From NCBI GenBank assembly GCA_012963075.1, contig DTWI01000198.1, positions 1 to 5,452 on the forward strand: a stretch of 5,452 bases of DNA, in the 5' to 3' direction. Both the position numbers and the translations under genes were made by a program. Below are positions 1 to 5,452 of this stretch, piece after piece. Position 1 is the stretch's first letter; every line of letters begins with the position of its first letter. The notes under the pieces are model-generated. The model did not search any database, had not been told where the DNA came from, and saw nothing but the letters and a program-made list of their open reading frames with translations. Origin of the DNA: Fidelibacterota bacterium (lineage in GTDB: Bacteria > Marinisomatota > Marinisomatia > Marinisomatales > Marinisomataceae).

Positions 1-2
1 AT

Positions 3-506
3 GTTATACATTACAGAGCAATCGACGCTGCAGTTATTTCAAAGCGTAAAATTTCAAAAAATAGTAAAAAGCCATCTAAAAAAGTAAAAAGGAAAATTAT
101 CCTAGTGAGAGTTGAAGAGGAACAGGCTTCTTATTCATCGAAAAAAAGACCCGCATTCCCTATCATTAAGGAAATAATCAAAAATTTTCATAACGAAGAG
201 ATTGTGGTAATGGGAAGATATTCTTCTCAAGTAAAACATCTTGCTCAAACTTTTGGTAATAAAATTAAGATATTGGATAAGGTTGTTGACGGGAAAACAC
301 TTCTGAATAATGTTGATGTCTTCATCGGATCGGGGGGAACAATGACTGCTGAATCTGCACTGTTAGGTATTCCTACGATATCATACAACGCAATACCAAA
401 TATTATAGAAACATATCTAGTCAGGAAAAAACTTGTTCTAAGAAAAACAAGTCCCAAGCAGATTACTGTATCAATTAGAAGGGATATTGGCAAGATTTTC
501 ACATGA
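3..506 (+). CDS. DUF354-like (GT-B-type) sugar-nucleotide protein, C-terminal part
   Basis: Partial gene. The reading frame is open from base 3, so the true start lies left of the window. A GTG at 105 exists, but the family-like strand KIILVRVEEEQASY spans it, so it is not a credible start. The visible 167 residues begin with a Lys/Ser-rich stretch (about bases 45-95). A strand-turn-helix region follows. The key segment at 324-390 carries the glycine-rich GSGGTMTAESALLGIP signature and then ISYNA. In DUF354 and related GT-B-fold enzymes (glycosyltransferases, UDP-GlcNAc 2-epimerase-like proteins) this segment lies in the C-terminal Rossmann domain near the nucleotide-sugar site. The exact reaction cannot be read from this; a role in surface polysaccharide or glycan synthesis is inference. 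The TGA at 504 may not be the natural end, because another frame stays open to 597. The protein style recalls marine archaeal homologues, so horizontal transfer is possible. Family call moderately sure, function unsure. Confidence 0.6.
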   Translation, partial: VIHYRAIDAAVISKRKISKNSKKPSKKVKRKIILVRVEEEQASYSSKKRPAFPIIKEIIKNFHNEEIVVMGRYSSQVKHLAQTFGNKIKILDKVVDGKTLLNNVDVFIGSGGTMTAESALLGIPTISYNAIPNIIETYLVRKKLVLRKTSPKQITVSIRRDIGKIFT

Positions 507-597
507 TTTAGCGAGGAGCCTCCGACGAGAAAATTCTTGCTATAATTCGAGTTTAGCTGTAGAATTGTGCAATGCAGTCAAAAAATTGCGTTTTTAA
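442..597 (+). other. Open +1-frame tail overlapping and following the DUF354-like gene
   Basis: Relative to the upstream gene, the +1 frame is open from 442 to a TAA at 595-597, which is 51 sense codons. That is long for random sequence this AT-rich. It contains an amphipathic, helix-like stretch including ARFSHDLARSLRRE and ending AVELCNAVKKLRF. The local GC-rich patch at 511-528 would encode Arg-rich codons. It has no start codon of its own in a sensible place. If real, it would be the original C-terminus of the DUF354-like protein, joined by a single indel near 466-490. It would then end only 9 bases before the AAGGAG of the next gene. The alternative is chance openness over an intergenic promoter region. 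I do not recognise the sequence as a known domain. Confidence 0.25.
538..546 (+). promoter_or_regulatory. Candidate extended -10 promoter for the small repeat protein
   Basis: The sequence TGCTATAAT gives a perfect TATAAT at 541-546 preceded by the TG of an extended -10 element. No good TTGACA-like -35 sits 17 bases upstream, which is normal for extended -10 promoters. Initiation near 553 would give a leader of about 65 bases before the ATG at 619. The site also falls inside the open +1 frame described at 442-597, so it could be coding sequence that matches by chance. AT-rich DNA produces such matches easily. Confidence 0.35.
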
Positions 598-606
598 TTT
601 AATAGT

Positions 607-612
607 AAGGAG
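607..612 (+). promoter_or_regulatory. Shine-Dalgarno AAGGAG of the small repeat protein
   Basis: AAGGAG lies six bases before the ATG at 619, an ideal spacing. It decides the start over the out-of-frame ATG at 614, which is too close. The minus-strand genes in this window show no comparable ribosome binding site, so this gene stands out as one likely to be efficiently translated. Confidence 0.75.
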
Positions 613-618
613 AATGAA

Positions 619-846
619 ATGGCTGAAAAAGTAAAGACAACTGGTGTTAGTAAAGCAAGTGGATACCTTTATTATCTAGGTAAAGATGGTAATGTATGGC
701 GTTCACAAATGTCACGCGGAGGTTCTGGTGGCGGAAATGCTGAAAAAGTTGCTGATGCAGGTGTAACACGTGAAAGTGGCTATTTGTATTTTATTGATAA
801 AGATGGCGACGTTTCTCGTGCACCTATGGCTAGAGGTAGAGGTTAA
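619..846 (+). CDS. Small basic protein of two tandem ~34-residue repeats, function unknown
   Basis: A complete 75-residue protein with a strong Shine-Dalgarno and a terminator 25 bases after its stop. It is two copies of one unit: residues 2-35 and 41-74, 19 of 34 positions identical, joined by a flexible SGGGN linker. Each copy has the pattern AEKV...GV...SGYLYxxxKDGxVxRxxMxRG, that is an aromatic beta-like SGYLYY/SGYLYF strand, a turn KDGN or DKDGD, and a basic end (SQMSRGG, APMARGR). No signal peptide or membrane segment is visible, so it is probably cytoplasmic. The SGYLYF-DKDGDVSRA arrangement resembles short beta-hairpin repeats. DKDGDV is not a proper EF-hand loop because the glycine expected at position six is valine. 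I have the impression that similar short ...GDVSRAxMARG proteins occur in diverse bacteria, but I assign no function. Nucleic-acid binding through the Arg/Gly ends is only a guess. That it is a real gene is well supported. Confidence 0.85.
   Translation: MAEKVKTTGVSKASGYLYYLGKDGNVWRSQMSRGGSGGGNAEKVADAGVTRESGYLYFIDKDGDVSRAPMARGRG
622..840 (+). repeat. Internal tandem duplication within the small protein gene
   Basis: Unit 1 covers 622-723 and unit 2 covers 739-840, separated by 15 bases encoding SGGGN. The protein units share 19 of 34 residues. The DNA has diverged, apart from short matches such as the shared 11-mer GCTGAAAAAGT at each unit's start. This suggests an old duplication kept by selection on the protein rather than a recent DNA repeat. 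Confidence 0.8.
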
Positions 847-871
847 TTAACACTTCTATACTTTAAGAAAT

Positions 872-904
872 AAAAAAAAAGGGCAATTTTTTGCCCTTTT
901 TTTT
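872..904. terminator. Bidirectional rho-independent terminator
   Basis: A perfect six-base stem, GGGCAA (881-886) and TTGCCC (891-896), closes a TTTT loop. It is flanked by nine A's on the left (872-880) and eight T's on the right (897-904). The hairpin therefore has a U-tract in transcripts from either strand, and the A and T runs can also lengthen the stem. It lies between the convergent ends of the small repeat protein (stop at 846) and the DUF502 gene (stop at 909), so it can end both transcription units. Confidence 0.92.
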
Positions 905-908
905 ATGA

Positions 909-1529
909 TTATTTTGAAATTGGAATTTTGTTACTAGAAGCAATTCCACTGGATATGATCATTCGGAATCCCTCTTCGACACTGATTTCAGCATCTAAAG
1001 CATCCTCAATAGGAATTACTAAAAAATATCCAGAAGTAGGATTTGGTGTGGTTGGTATAAATAAATGATAAAATTTTTCATTTTCTTTATTAGAAGATTC
1101 ATTTGTAACAAATCCTAGTGTCCATAGTCGTTTTCTTGGATATTCAATATAGACTACTTTCTGGAATGAATTATTTGTTGTTCCAGAGATTGATTCGATG
1201 ATTTGTTTTGTTGTGGTATAAATCATACTAATTAATGGAATTTTCTTAAAAATTCCTTCAATCCAATTGACAACACGTTTTCCTAATACATTGCGTGCAA
1301 AGAAACCAACAATAATCAATGTTATCAGTACAACAAATAATCCAGCAATAGAAGTCAACAGATTAAATCCAATAAAATCAGCATTAACAATATTCTTTAG
1401 AGGTTCTGCTATTTTTCCTCCTACTGCTAAAGAAATATTGAATATCGCCTGTAATACGTATACAGTTAAGGCAATTGGTATGATTGTAATAATACCAGCG
1501 AGGAACGATTTTCTTATTTTCTCTATCAT
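909..1529 (-). CDS. DUF502 family inner-membrane protein
   Basis: A 206-residue protein, a usual length for DUF502. It opens with the family-like MIEKIRKSFLAGIITIIPIALT, which forms the first membrane segment (about residues 9-31, Pro18 within it). A second segment follows at about 56-78. Next come a conserved amphipathic stretch with IPLISMIYTTTKQI (97-110), then YPRKRLWTLGFVT (130-142) and the diagnostic PTTPNPTSG (159-167). The C-terminal domain ends in an EEGFRMIISSG helix region. The family is found in many bacteria and its biochemical role is not established; it may act in membrane or envelope maintenance. The gene is last in the minus-strand cluster, 29 bases after the EamA transporter and directly upstream of the terminator. 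The start has no clear Shine-Dalgarno but matches the family's N-terminus. Family assignment is firm, function unknown. Confidence 0.9.
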   Translation of the reverse strand: MIEKIRKSFLAGIITIIPIALTVYVLQAIFNISLAVGGKIAEPLKNIVNADFIGFNLLTSIAGLFVVLITLIIVGFFARNVLGKRVVNWIEGIFKKIPLISMIYTTTKQIIESISGTTNNSFQKVVYIEYPRKRLWTLGFVTNESSNKENEKFYHLFIPTTPNPTSGYFLVIPIEDALDAEISVEEGFRMIISSGIASSNKIPISK

Positions 1530-1558
1530 TATGTTCTTAATTTAAAAATTATATTTCA

Positions 1559-2443
1559 CTATTTCCTATATATAAGTACTGAACCGCTTAAAATAAAAAT
1601 TGTTCCAATAATTTCCTTTATTGTGAGAACTTCGTTAAGAAAAATCCATCCTATTATAATTGCTACGATTGGAGGGAAAATAGCAACATAAGTCACTTGA
1701 GTGACGGTGAGGTGTTGATATAGCCAGAAATAAATTCCCCAAGATACAACTCCACCCAAAACAATTAAATATATTGTCGACAGAATTAATTCATTAGTCC
1801 ATACCAATTGCATAGTATCTTCTGTTTCTATAAAATATGACAGAGACAACATGACCACTCCTGTAATTAATTGACAAACAGCATTCATTTGATAATGATT
1901 CACTTCTTTACTGTGTTTTTTATATAAAACACTCGGATATGCTGCTGCAACCACAGCACACATCAATAATAGAATACCAATAAAAGAATTCGAACTAAAA
2001 TCAATTGTTTGGTTTGAAAAGATAATCGTTAATCCGATAAATCCAATCCCTAAAGCCAATAATTTATTTTGTGTTAATCTTTCATTTGGATCATTAGGAA
2101 TCATAAAATGTGCCATTAAGCTGGTTACTGCTGGGAATAATCCCCAAATAATAGCTGATATACTCGAATAGATGTATTGAGTAGCCCAATAAGTAATTCC
2201 ATAAGATAAACTAAAATTTAATAATGCAAAGGAAAGATAAAGTTTGATCGATTGTTTGTTAATCGGAATAGATTCTTTTCTGAAAAGAAGTATTAAAAAG
2301 AATAAGAGACCTGAAAAGAAGAAACGTATTCCTACTCCATACATAGGTGGCATTCCTGCATTTAAAGTAATTTTGATAAAATACCATGTTGAACCCCAGA
2401 TTAGACATAGTGCTACAAAAGGTAAGAAAGTTTTGTTATTCAT
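1559..2443 (-). CDS. EamA/DMT-superfamily transporter (RhaT/YdcZ-like permease)
   Basis: A 294-residue hydrophobic protein of the standard length, with about ten membrane segments arranged as two EamA halves (roughly residues 7-143 and 152-293). The first half begins with the hallmark LIWGSTWYFIK (14-24) and ends with ALGIGFIGLTIIF. The second half carries AIFPPIVAIIIGWIFLNEVLT (254-274), in which the Pro and Glu typical of the family are kept, followed by the closing IIGTIFILSGSVLIY. Members export or import small metabolites such as amino acids, nucleosides or drugs. The substrate cannot be told from sequence. Its ATG lies only three bases after the secF stop and has no recognisable Shine-Dalgarno, so translation is probably coupled to secF. 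Its place behind secDF suggests shared transcription rather than shared function. Confidence 0.9.
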   Translation of the reverse strand: MNNKTFLPFVALCLIWGSTWYFIKITLNAGMPPMYGVGIRFFFSGLLFFLILLFRKESIPINKQSIKLYLSFALLNFSLSYGITYWATQYIYSSISAIIWGLFPAVTSLMAHFMIPNDPNERLTQNKLLALGIGFIGLTIIFSNQTIDFSSNSFIGILLLMCAVVAAAYPSVLYKKHSKEVNHYQMNAVCQLITGVVMLSLSYFIETEDTMQLVWTNELILSTIYLIVLGGVVSWGIYFWLYQHLTVTQVTYVAIFPPIVAIIIGWIFLNEVLTIKEIIGTIFILSGSVLIYRK

Positions 2444-2446
2444 TAA

Positions 2447-3364
2447 TTAAGATGACTTATAGATTGAAGCGAGTAGTCCACTAGCTATATAGATACTTGA
2501 ATAGGTTCCAATAATTACACCTACAAGCATGGTAAAAGCAAAAGGACGAATAATTTCTCCACCAGCATAGATTAATACAATAATTACCAATAAAGTAGTC
2601 AATGACGTAATTAATGTTCTGCTTAGTGATTGATTAATACTTTTATTAATCGTCGATTCAAATAATACTGTTCCTGAAGATTTCATATTTTCTCTAATGC
2701 GATCAAGAATTACGATTGTATCATTAAGTGAATATCCAACAATAGTTAAGAATGCTGCAACAGTACCTAATGTAATTTCGTATTCAGTAAAAGAAAAAAT
2801 GCCTAATGTAATTACGACATCATGAACTAGTGCTAAAATTGCTCCTATAGCAAATTTGAATTCAAATCTAATTGAGATATAAAAAAGAATAAGTCCTAAA
2901 GCAGAAATAATAGACCATAATGCTTTTCCACTTAACTCTGATCCAACTTTTGGACCTACCATTTCAACGGATAAAATAAAATTATTTTTATCTTCAGGTA
3001 CTTTTTCATTCATGGTTTGGTAAAGGTGATTTACAATTTCTTGTGCAAAGTTTTTTGGTGCATCGTCTCTTGTGTTAATCTTTATCATTACATCAGTATT
3101 ATTACCAAAATGTTTTATTTCTTCCGTACTAAGATCAAATTCCTGTCCTTCAATTGGAATAGACTGCATTGCTGCTCTTACTTCTTGGATTTCAACTTCT
3201 TCAGAAAAACTTAGTCCAATCATTGTTCCTCCTCTGAAGTCAATTCCAAGATTTAATCCTGAGAATATCATAAACAGAGATAAAACAAAACAGATAGAGG
3301 ATATAGTAAATCCAACATTTTTTGCTGCCATAAAATTTATATTAGTATTTTTTAGTAGTTCCAT
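2447..3364 (-). CDS. secF: Protein translocase subunit SecF
   Basis: A 305-residue protein, close to the usual SecF length of about 300-320. After a short N-terminus comes the first membrane segment (about 17-36) and the conserved LGIDFRGGT (39-47). The periplasmic P1 domain covers about 48-143. VGPKVG (136-141) precedes a block of five membrane segments. The block holds HDV (181-183), the highly conserved GYSLNDTIVILDRIRE (210-225) and SRTLITS (248-254). With SecD and SecYEG it helps complete protein translocation across the inner membrane, using the proton gradient on the periplasmic side. The start lies one base after the secD stop. The nearest GGAG is 16 bases away (3381-3384), too far for an ordinary Shine-Dalgarno, so coupling to secD translation is likely. 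The assignment is secure. Confidence 0.97.
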   Translation of the reverse strand: MELLKNTNINFMAAKNVGFTISSICFVLSLFMIFSGLNLGIDFRGGTMIGLSFSEEVEIQEVRAAMQSIPIEGQEFDLSTEEIKHFGNNTDVMIKINTRDDAPKNFAQEIVNHLYQTMNEKVPEDKNNFILSVEMVGPKVGSELSGKALWSIISALGLILFYISIRFEFKFAIGAILALVHDVVITLGIFSFTEYEITLGTVAAFLTIVGYSLNDTIVILDRIRENMKSSGTVLFESTINKSINQSLSRTLITSLTTLLVIIVLIYAGGEIIRPFAFTMLVGVIIGTYSSIYIASGLLASIYKSS

Positions 3365-3365
3365 A

Positions 3366-5177
3366 TTAAATACTTAGTTTCTCCAGATTTTTTCTAGAGG
3401 TTGTAAAATCAAACAGAAATCTTGTTACTATAATTGCAGTAAACATACTTACAACAATTCCCCAGAATAATACTGTTGCAAATCCTTTGATTGGTCCTGT
3501 CCCATATTGGTATAATATACCTGCCGCAATTCCAGTAGTTAAATTTGCATCAACAATTGTTGTTATTGCTCTTTGATATCCAGCATCAATTGCAGATCGA
3601 ACAGTTTTCCCTTTTCTTAATTCTTCTCTGATTCTTTCAAAGATAATTACGTTAGCATCTATAGACATTCCAATAGTCAAAATTAATCCAGCAATACCTG
3701 GTAATGTCAAAGTTGCTTGTAATGACGCTAGTATACCTAGGAGAAGAATGAGAGTCCATATAAGCGAAAAGCTCGCAATAAAACCAGACATTCTGTAATA
3801 AAGTATAATAAATAATATCACAAGAACTAACCCAATCAAGATAGATGAAGTTCCTTGTCGTACTGAATCAGCACCAAGAGAAGGACCAACAATTCTTTCT
3901 TCAATAATTGTTACAGGGACTGGTAAAGCACCTGCACGCAAGACAATAGCGATATCTTCAGCTTCTTCAACAGAATCTAGACCTTCAATTACTGTAGAAC
4001 CACCAAAGATTTGACTATTAATGACGGGTGCCATGTGCACTTTTTTATCCAATACTATAGCAATTCTTTTTTTAATATTTGCTCCAGTAATTCTTGCCCA
4101 TTCACGAGAACCTGCACTGCTCATTTCCATCTGAACAATAGGCTGTCCAGCGGTAACGCCTGACTGGCTTAATCTGACCTGAGCATTTTCAATAACACCA
4201 CCAGTCAATTCAGCATTATTGACTAGATGATAAACAATATAAACTTCTTCCTCTTCACCAAAATCATTAAGAAACGTTCTTGAAGAATTACTAAAGAGAA
4301 AATTGCTTCTTGTTGCTTCTAAGAGTTGTTTAACATTGTCTTGAGATAAAATACTATTTAGCTGTTCTAAATTTTCCTTATCTACTGCAAGATCACTACC
4401 TATTCCAAGGAGTAGAGATGAAAATTGTAAGTCATTTACTTCATTATTGGAACTAAATAAATCTCCAACATTTGTTGCATTATCGTTTTGAGATTTAATT
4501 CCAATTTGATTATCAGAAGAAGATAGATTATCAATTTGTCTAATAATGGTATTAGTGCTTTCTACATCTTTTACAATCATTAGTTCTAATAGTGCAGTGC
4601 TTTGTAATAATGCTCTTGCACGTTCAGAATCTTGAATGCCTGCTAATTCAATAATTACTCTATCATTACCTTGTTTTTGAATAGTTGGTTCTGAAACCCC
4701 GAATTGATCTATACGATTTTGAATAATTTCAATTATTCTATTAATAGAGTCATTGGCTTCAAATTGTAGTTGTTCAATAATTTGATTTTTAGTTTTTCCA
4801 TAAGTAATAAAATATCGAGGAAGTTTTAAATCTTGGTTTGTAGCCTTGCTGTCAAAAAGTTCGAAAAAATCAACACTATTATTAGTATATCCATCCTTTA
4901 AATCATTGAGAAATATATCAAATTTTTTATCTTTATTTTTAGCAAGGTTGCTAACAAGTTGAGGTAAATCGACTTCAAGAACAATATAGATTCCACCTTT
5001 AAGGTCTAGTCCTTGTTTAATTGTATTTCTTCCGAAATATTCAACTTCATCTTTTGATAAATTATTTTTTTCTGTATCACTAAGAAGTTGATATTTAATC
5101 GTCGGCCACAGAGAATAAATCCCCAATCCAAAGATAAATAATATTAATAATAATCTTGTTCTTAATTTATTATTCAT
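3366..5177 (-). CDS. secD: Protein translocase subunit SecD
   Basis: A 603-residue protein, near the length of E. coli SecD. Residues 5-25 form the first membrane segment. GLDLKGG (56-62) starts the periplasmic region. P1-type motifs include RIDQFGVSEPTIQKQG (155-170). The P1 head leads through LRAGALPVP (413-421) and GPSLGADSV (431-439) into the C-terminal five-helix block. There, TLPGIAGLILTIGMSIDANV (491-510) followed by FERIREEL is the SecD signature, including the conserved Asp507 region implicated in proton transfer in the family. Residues about 205-320 are poorly conserved, polar and rich in Ser/Asn/Asp, and look like a lineage-specific periplasmic insert. An alternative in-frame ATG at 5189 is followed at once by TGA, so 5177 is the start. 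kbl ends 57 bases upstream, and no yajC lies between. Confidence 0.97.
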   Translation of the reverse strand: MNNKLRTRLLLILFIFGLGIYSLWPTIKYQLLSDTEKNNLSKDEVEYFGRNTIKQGLDLKGGIYIVLEVDLPQLVSNLAKNKDKKFDIFLNDLKDGYTNNSVDFFELFDSKATNQDLKLPRYFITYGKTKNQIIEQLQFEANDSINRIIEIIQNRIDQFGVSEPTIQKQGNDRVIIELAGIQDSERARALLQSTALLELMIVKDVESTNTIIRQIDNLSSSDNQIGIKSQNDNATNVGDLFSSNNEVNDLQFSSLLLGIGSDLAVDKENLEQLNSILSQDNVKQLLEATRSNFLFSNSSRTFLNDFGEEEEVYIVYHLVNNAELTGGVIENAQVRLSQSGVTAGQPIVQMEMSSAGSREWARITGANIKKRIAIVLDKKVHMAPVINSQIFGGSTVIEGLDSVEEAEDIAIVLRAGALPVPVTIIEERIVGPSLGADSVRQGTSSILIGLVLVILFIILYYRMSGFIASFSLIWTLILLLGILASLQATLTLPGIAGLILTIGMSIDANVIIFERIREELRKGKTVRSAIDAGYQRAITTIVDANLTTGIAAGILYQYGTGPIKGFATVLFWGIVVSMFTAIIVTRFLFDFTTSRKNLEKLSI

Positions 5178-5234
5178 TGTTCATCACATTAAGTTGCAGA
5201 ATTTACCACTTTACAATATTTTTGCACTATTTTT

Positions 5235-5452
5235 TTAAATTATATTTAATTCTTTTCCTACGTTCTTAAAAGCACGAAGTGCTTTATCAATCTGTTCTTT
5301 GCTATGAGATGCTGAAATTTGTACGCGAATACGCGCTTCATCTTCTGGAACAACAGGAAATGAAAATGGAATTACATAAATATTTCTTTTTAAAAGTTCT
5401 TCTGACATTATTACAGCTTTTTTAGCATTATAAATCATTATTGGTACAATAG
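5235..5452 (-). CDS. kbl: 2-amino-3-ketobutyrate CoA ligase (glycine C-acetyltransferase), C-terminal end
   Basis: Only the last 71 residues are visible; the frame runs off the right edge (IVPIM... before the internal Met at 5438, which is not the start). The ending follows the C-terminus of E. coli Kbl almost position by position: a IVPIMIYNAKKAV strand, then NIYVIPFSFPVVP, ARIRVQISASHSKEQIDKA and a final VGKELNII. The second Arg of ARIR is the substrate-carboxylate binding position in this alpha-oxoamine synthase family. Kbl is a cytosolic PLP enzyme that splits 2-amino-3-ketobutyrate with CoA into glycine and acetyl-CoA, the second step of threonine breakdown after Tdh. The PLP lysine lies outside the window. 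Relatives such as BioF or HemA-type synthases share the fold, but the PVVP...ARIR ending favours Kbl. It is cotranscribed with secD or simply upstream of it. Confidence 0.88.
   Translation of the reverse strand, partial: IVPIMIYNAKKAVIMSEELLKRNIYVIPFSFPVVPEDEARIRVQISASHSKEQIDKALRAFKNVGKELNII

Noticed and set aside
245..502. Minus-strand open frame opposite the DUF354-like gene
   Set aside because: Antisense to the recognisable GSGGTMTAES coding frame, and it has no family features.
105..506. Treating the GTG at 105 as the true start of a 133-residue protein
   Set aside because: The same frame is open back to base 3, and the family-like strand KIILVRVEEEQASY crosses the GTG. A 133-residue product would be only a half domain pair.
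784..807. Calcium-binding EF-hand or dockerin loop in the small protein (DKDGDV)
   Set aside because: The glycine required at loop position six is valine and the acidic position twelve is absent. The first repeat (GKDGNV) lacks the leading Asp as well.
1267..1545. Plus-strand open frame opposite the DUF502 gene
   Set aside because: DUF502 motifs in the minus frame are unmistakable; the opposite frame is a compositional shadow.
3017..3377. Plus-strand open frames opposite secF (3017-3214 and 3072-3377)
   Set aside because: They lie entirely on the antisense of well-conserved SecF coding sequence, have low-complexity composition and no ribosome binding site. They are shadows.
5178..5234. A sigma70-like promoter for secD in the kbl-secD gap (TTGTAA, 17 bases, CTTAAT on the minus strand)
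   Set aside because: Each box matches consensus at only four of six positions, and transcription would start almost on the ATG. In DNA this AT-rich such a match is expected by chance.
1..5452. CRISPR array, tRNA, insertion sequence, toxin-antitoxin or phage genes
   Set aside because: Intergenic spaces are all short and hold no regularly spaced repeats, cloverleaf-like sequences, inverted terminal repeats or recognisable mobile-element proteins.

Overview
This is an AT-rich bacterial window, most likely from marine plankton. It shows two convergent transcription units that meet at a shared hairpin terminator (872-904). A gene cluster fills the minus strand from the right edge to 909. A short plus-strand block fills 1-846. 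Every stretch is gene-dense, and the longest gap without a convincing gene is the ~110 bases at 507-618.

Left block (+). The window opens inside a gene whose visible part resembles the C-terminal half of DUF354-type, GT-B-like sugar-nucleotide enzymes. Its frame is already open at the window edge. Its tail may be frameshifted, because a second frame stays open for 51 codons to 597. Next is a 75-residue protein built from two ~34-residue copies of one motif (19/34 identical). It has a canonical AAGGAG ribosome binding site, a possible extended -10 promoter and a strong terminator, so it looks like a discrete, well-translated small gene of unknown function.

Right block (-), in transcription order: the C-terminal end of kbl (2-amino-3-ketobutyrate CoA ligase, running off the window), secD, secF, an EamA-family drug/metabolite transporter and a DUF502 membrane protein. 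secD-secF (1 base) and secF-EamA (3 bases) are nearly abutting, which implies cotranscription and probably translational coupling. DUF502 follows after 29 bases and ends against the terminator. secD and secF encode the proton-motive-force-driven accessory pair of the Sec translocon. The two genes downstream encode unrelated inner-membrane proteins. yajC, a common partner upstream of secD, is not present between kbl and secD.

Organism. Separate rather than fused secD/secF, a rho-independent terminator, kbl and DUF502 point to a Gram-negative-type bacterium and argue against typical Bacteroidota, where SecDF is usually fused. The low GC and protein style would fit an uncultured marine lineage such as Marinimicrobia (SAR406). 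That placement is an impression from memory, not a result. The DUF354-like fragment reminded me of marine thaumarchaeal homologues, so transfer or a chimeric assembly at the left end is possible. I see no tRNA, rRNA, CRISPR array, insertion sequence or phage gene. I found no convincing evidence of a new multi-gene system; the most unusual items are the duplicated small protein and the ambiguous end of the first gene.
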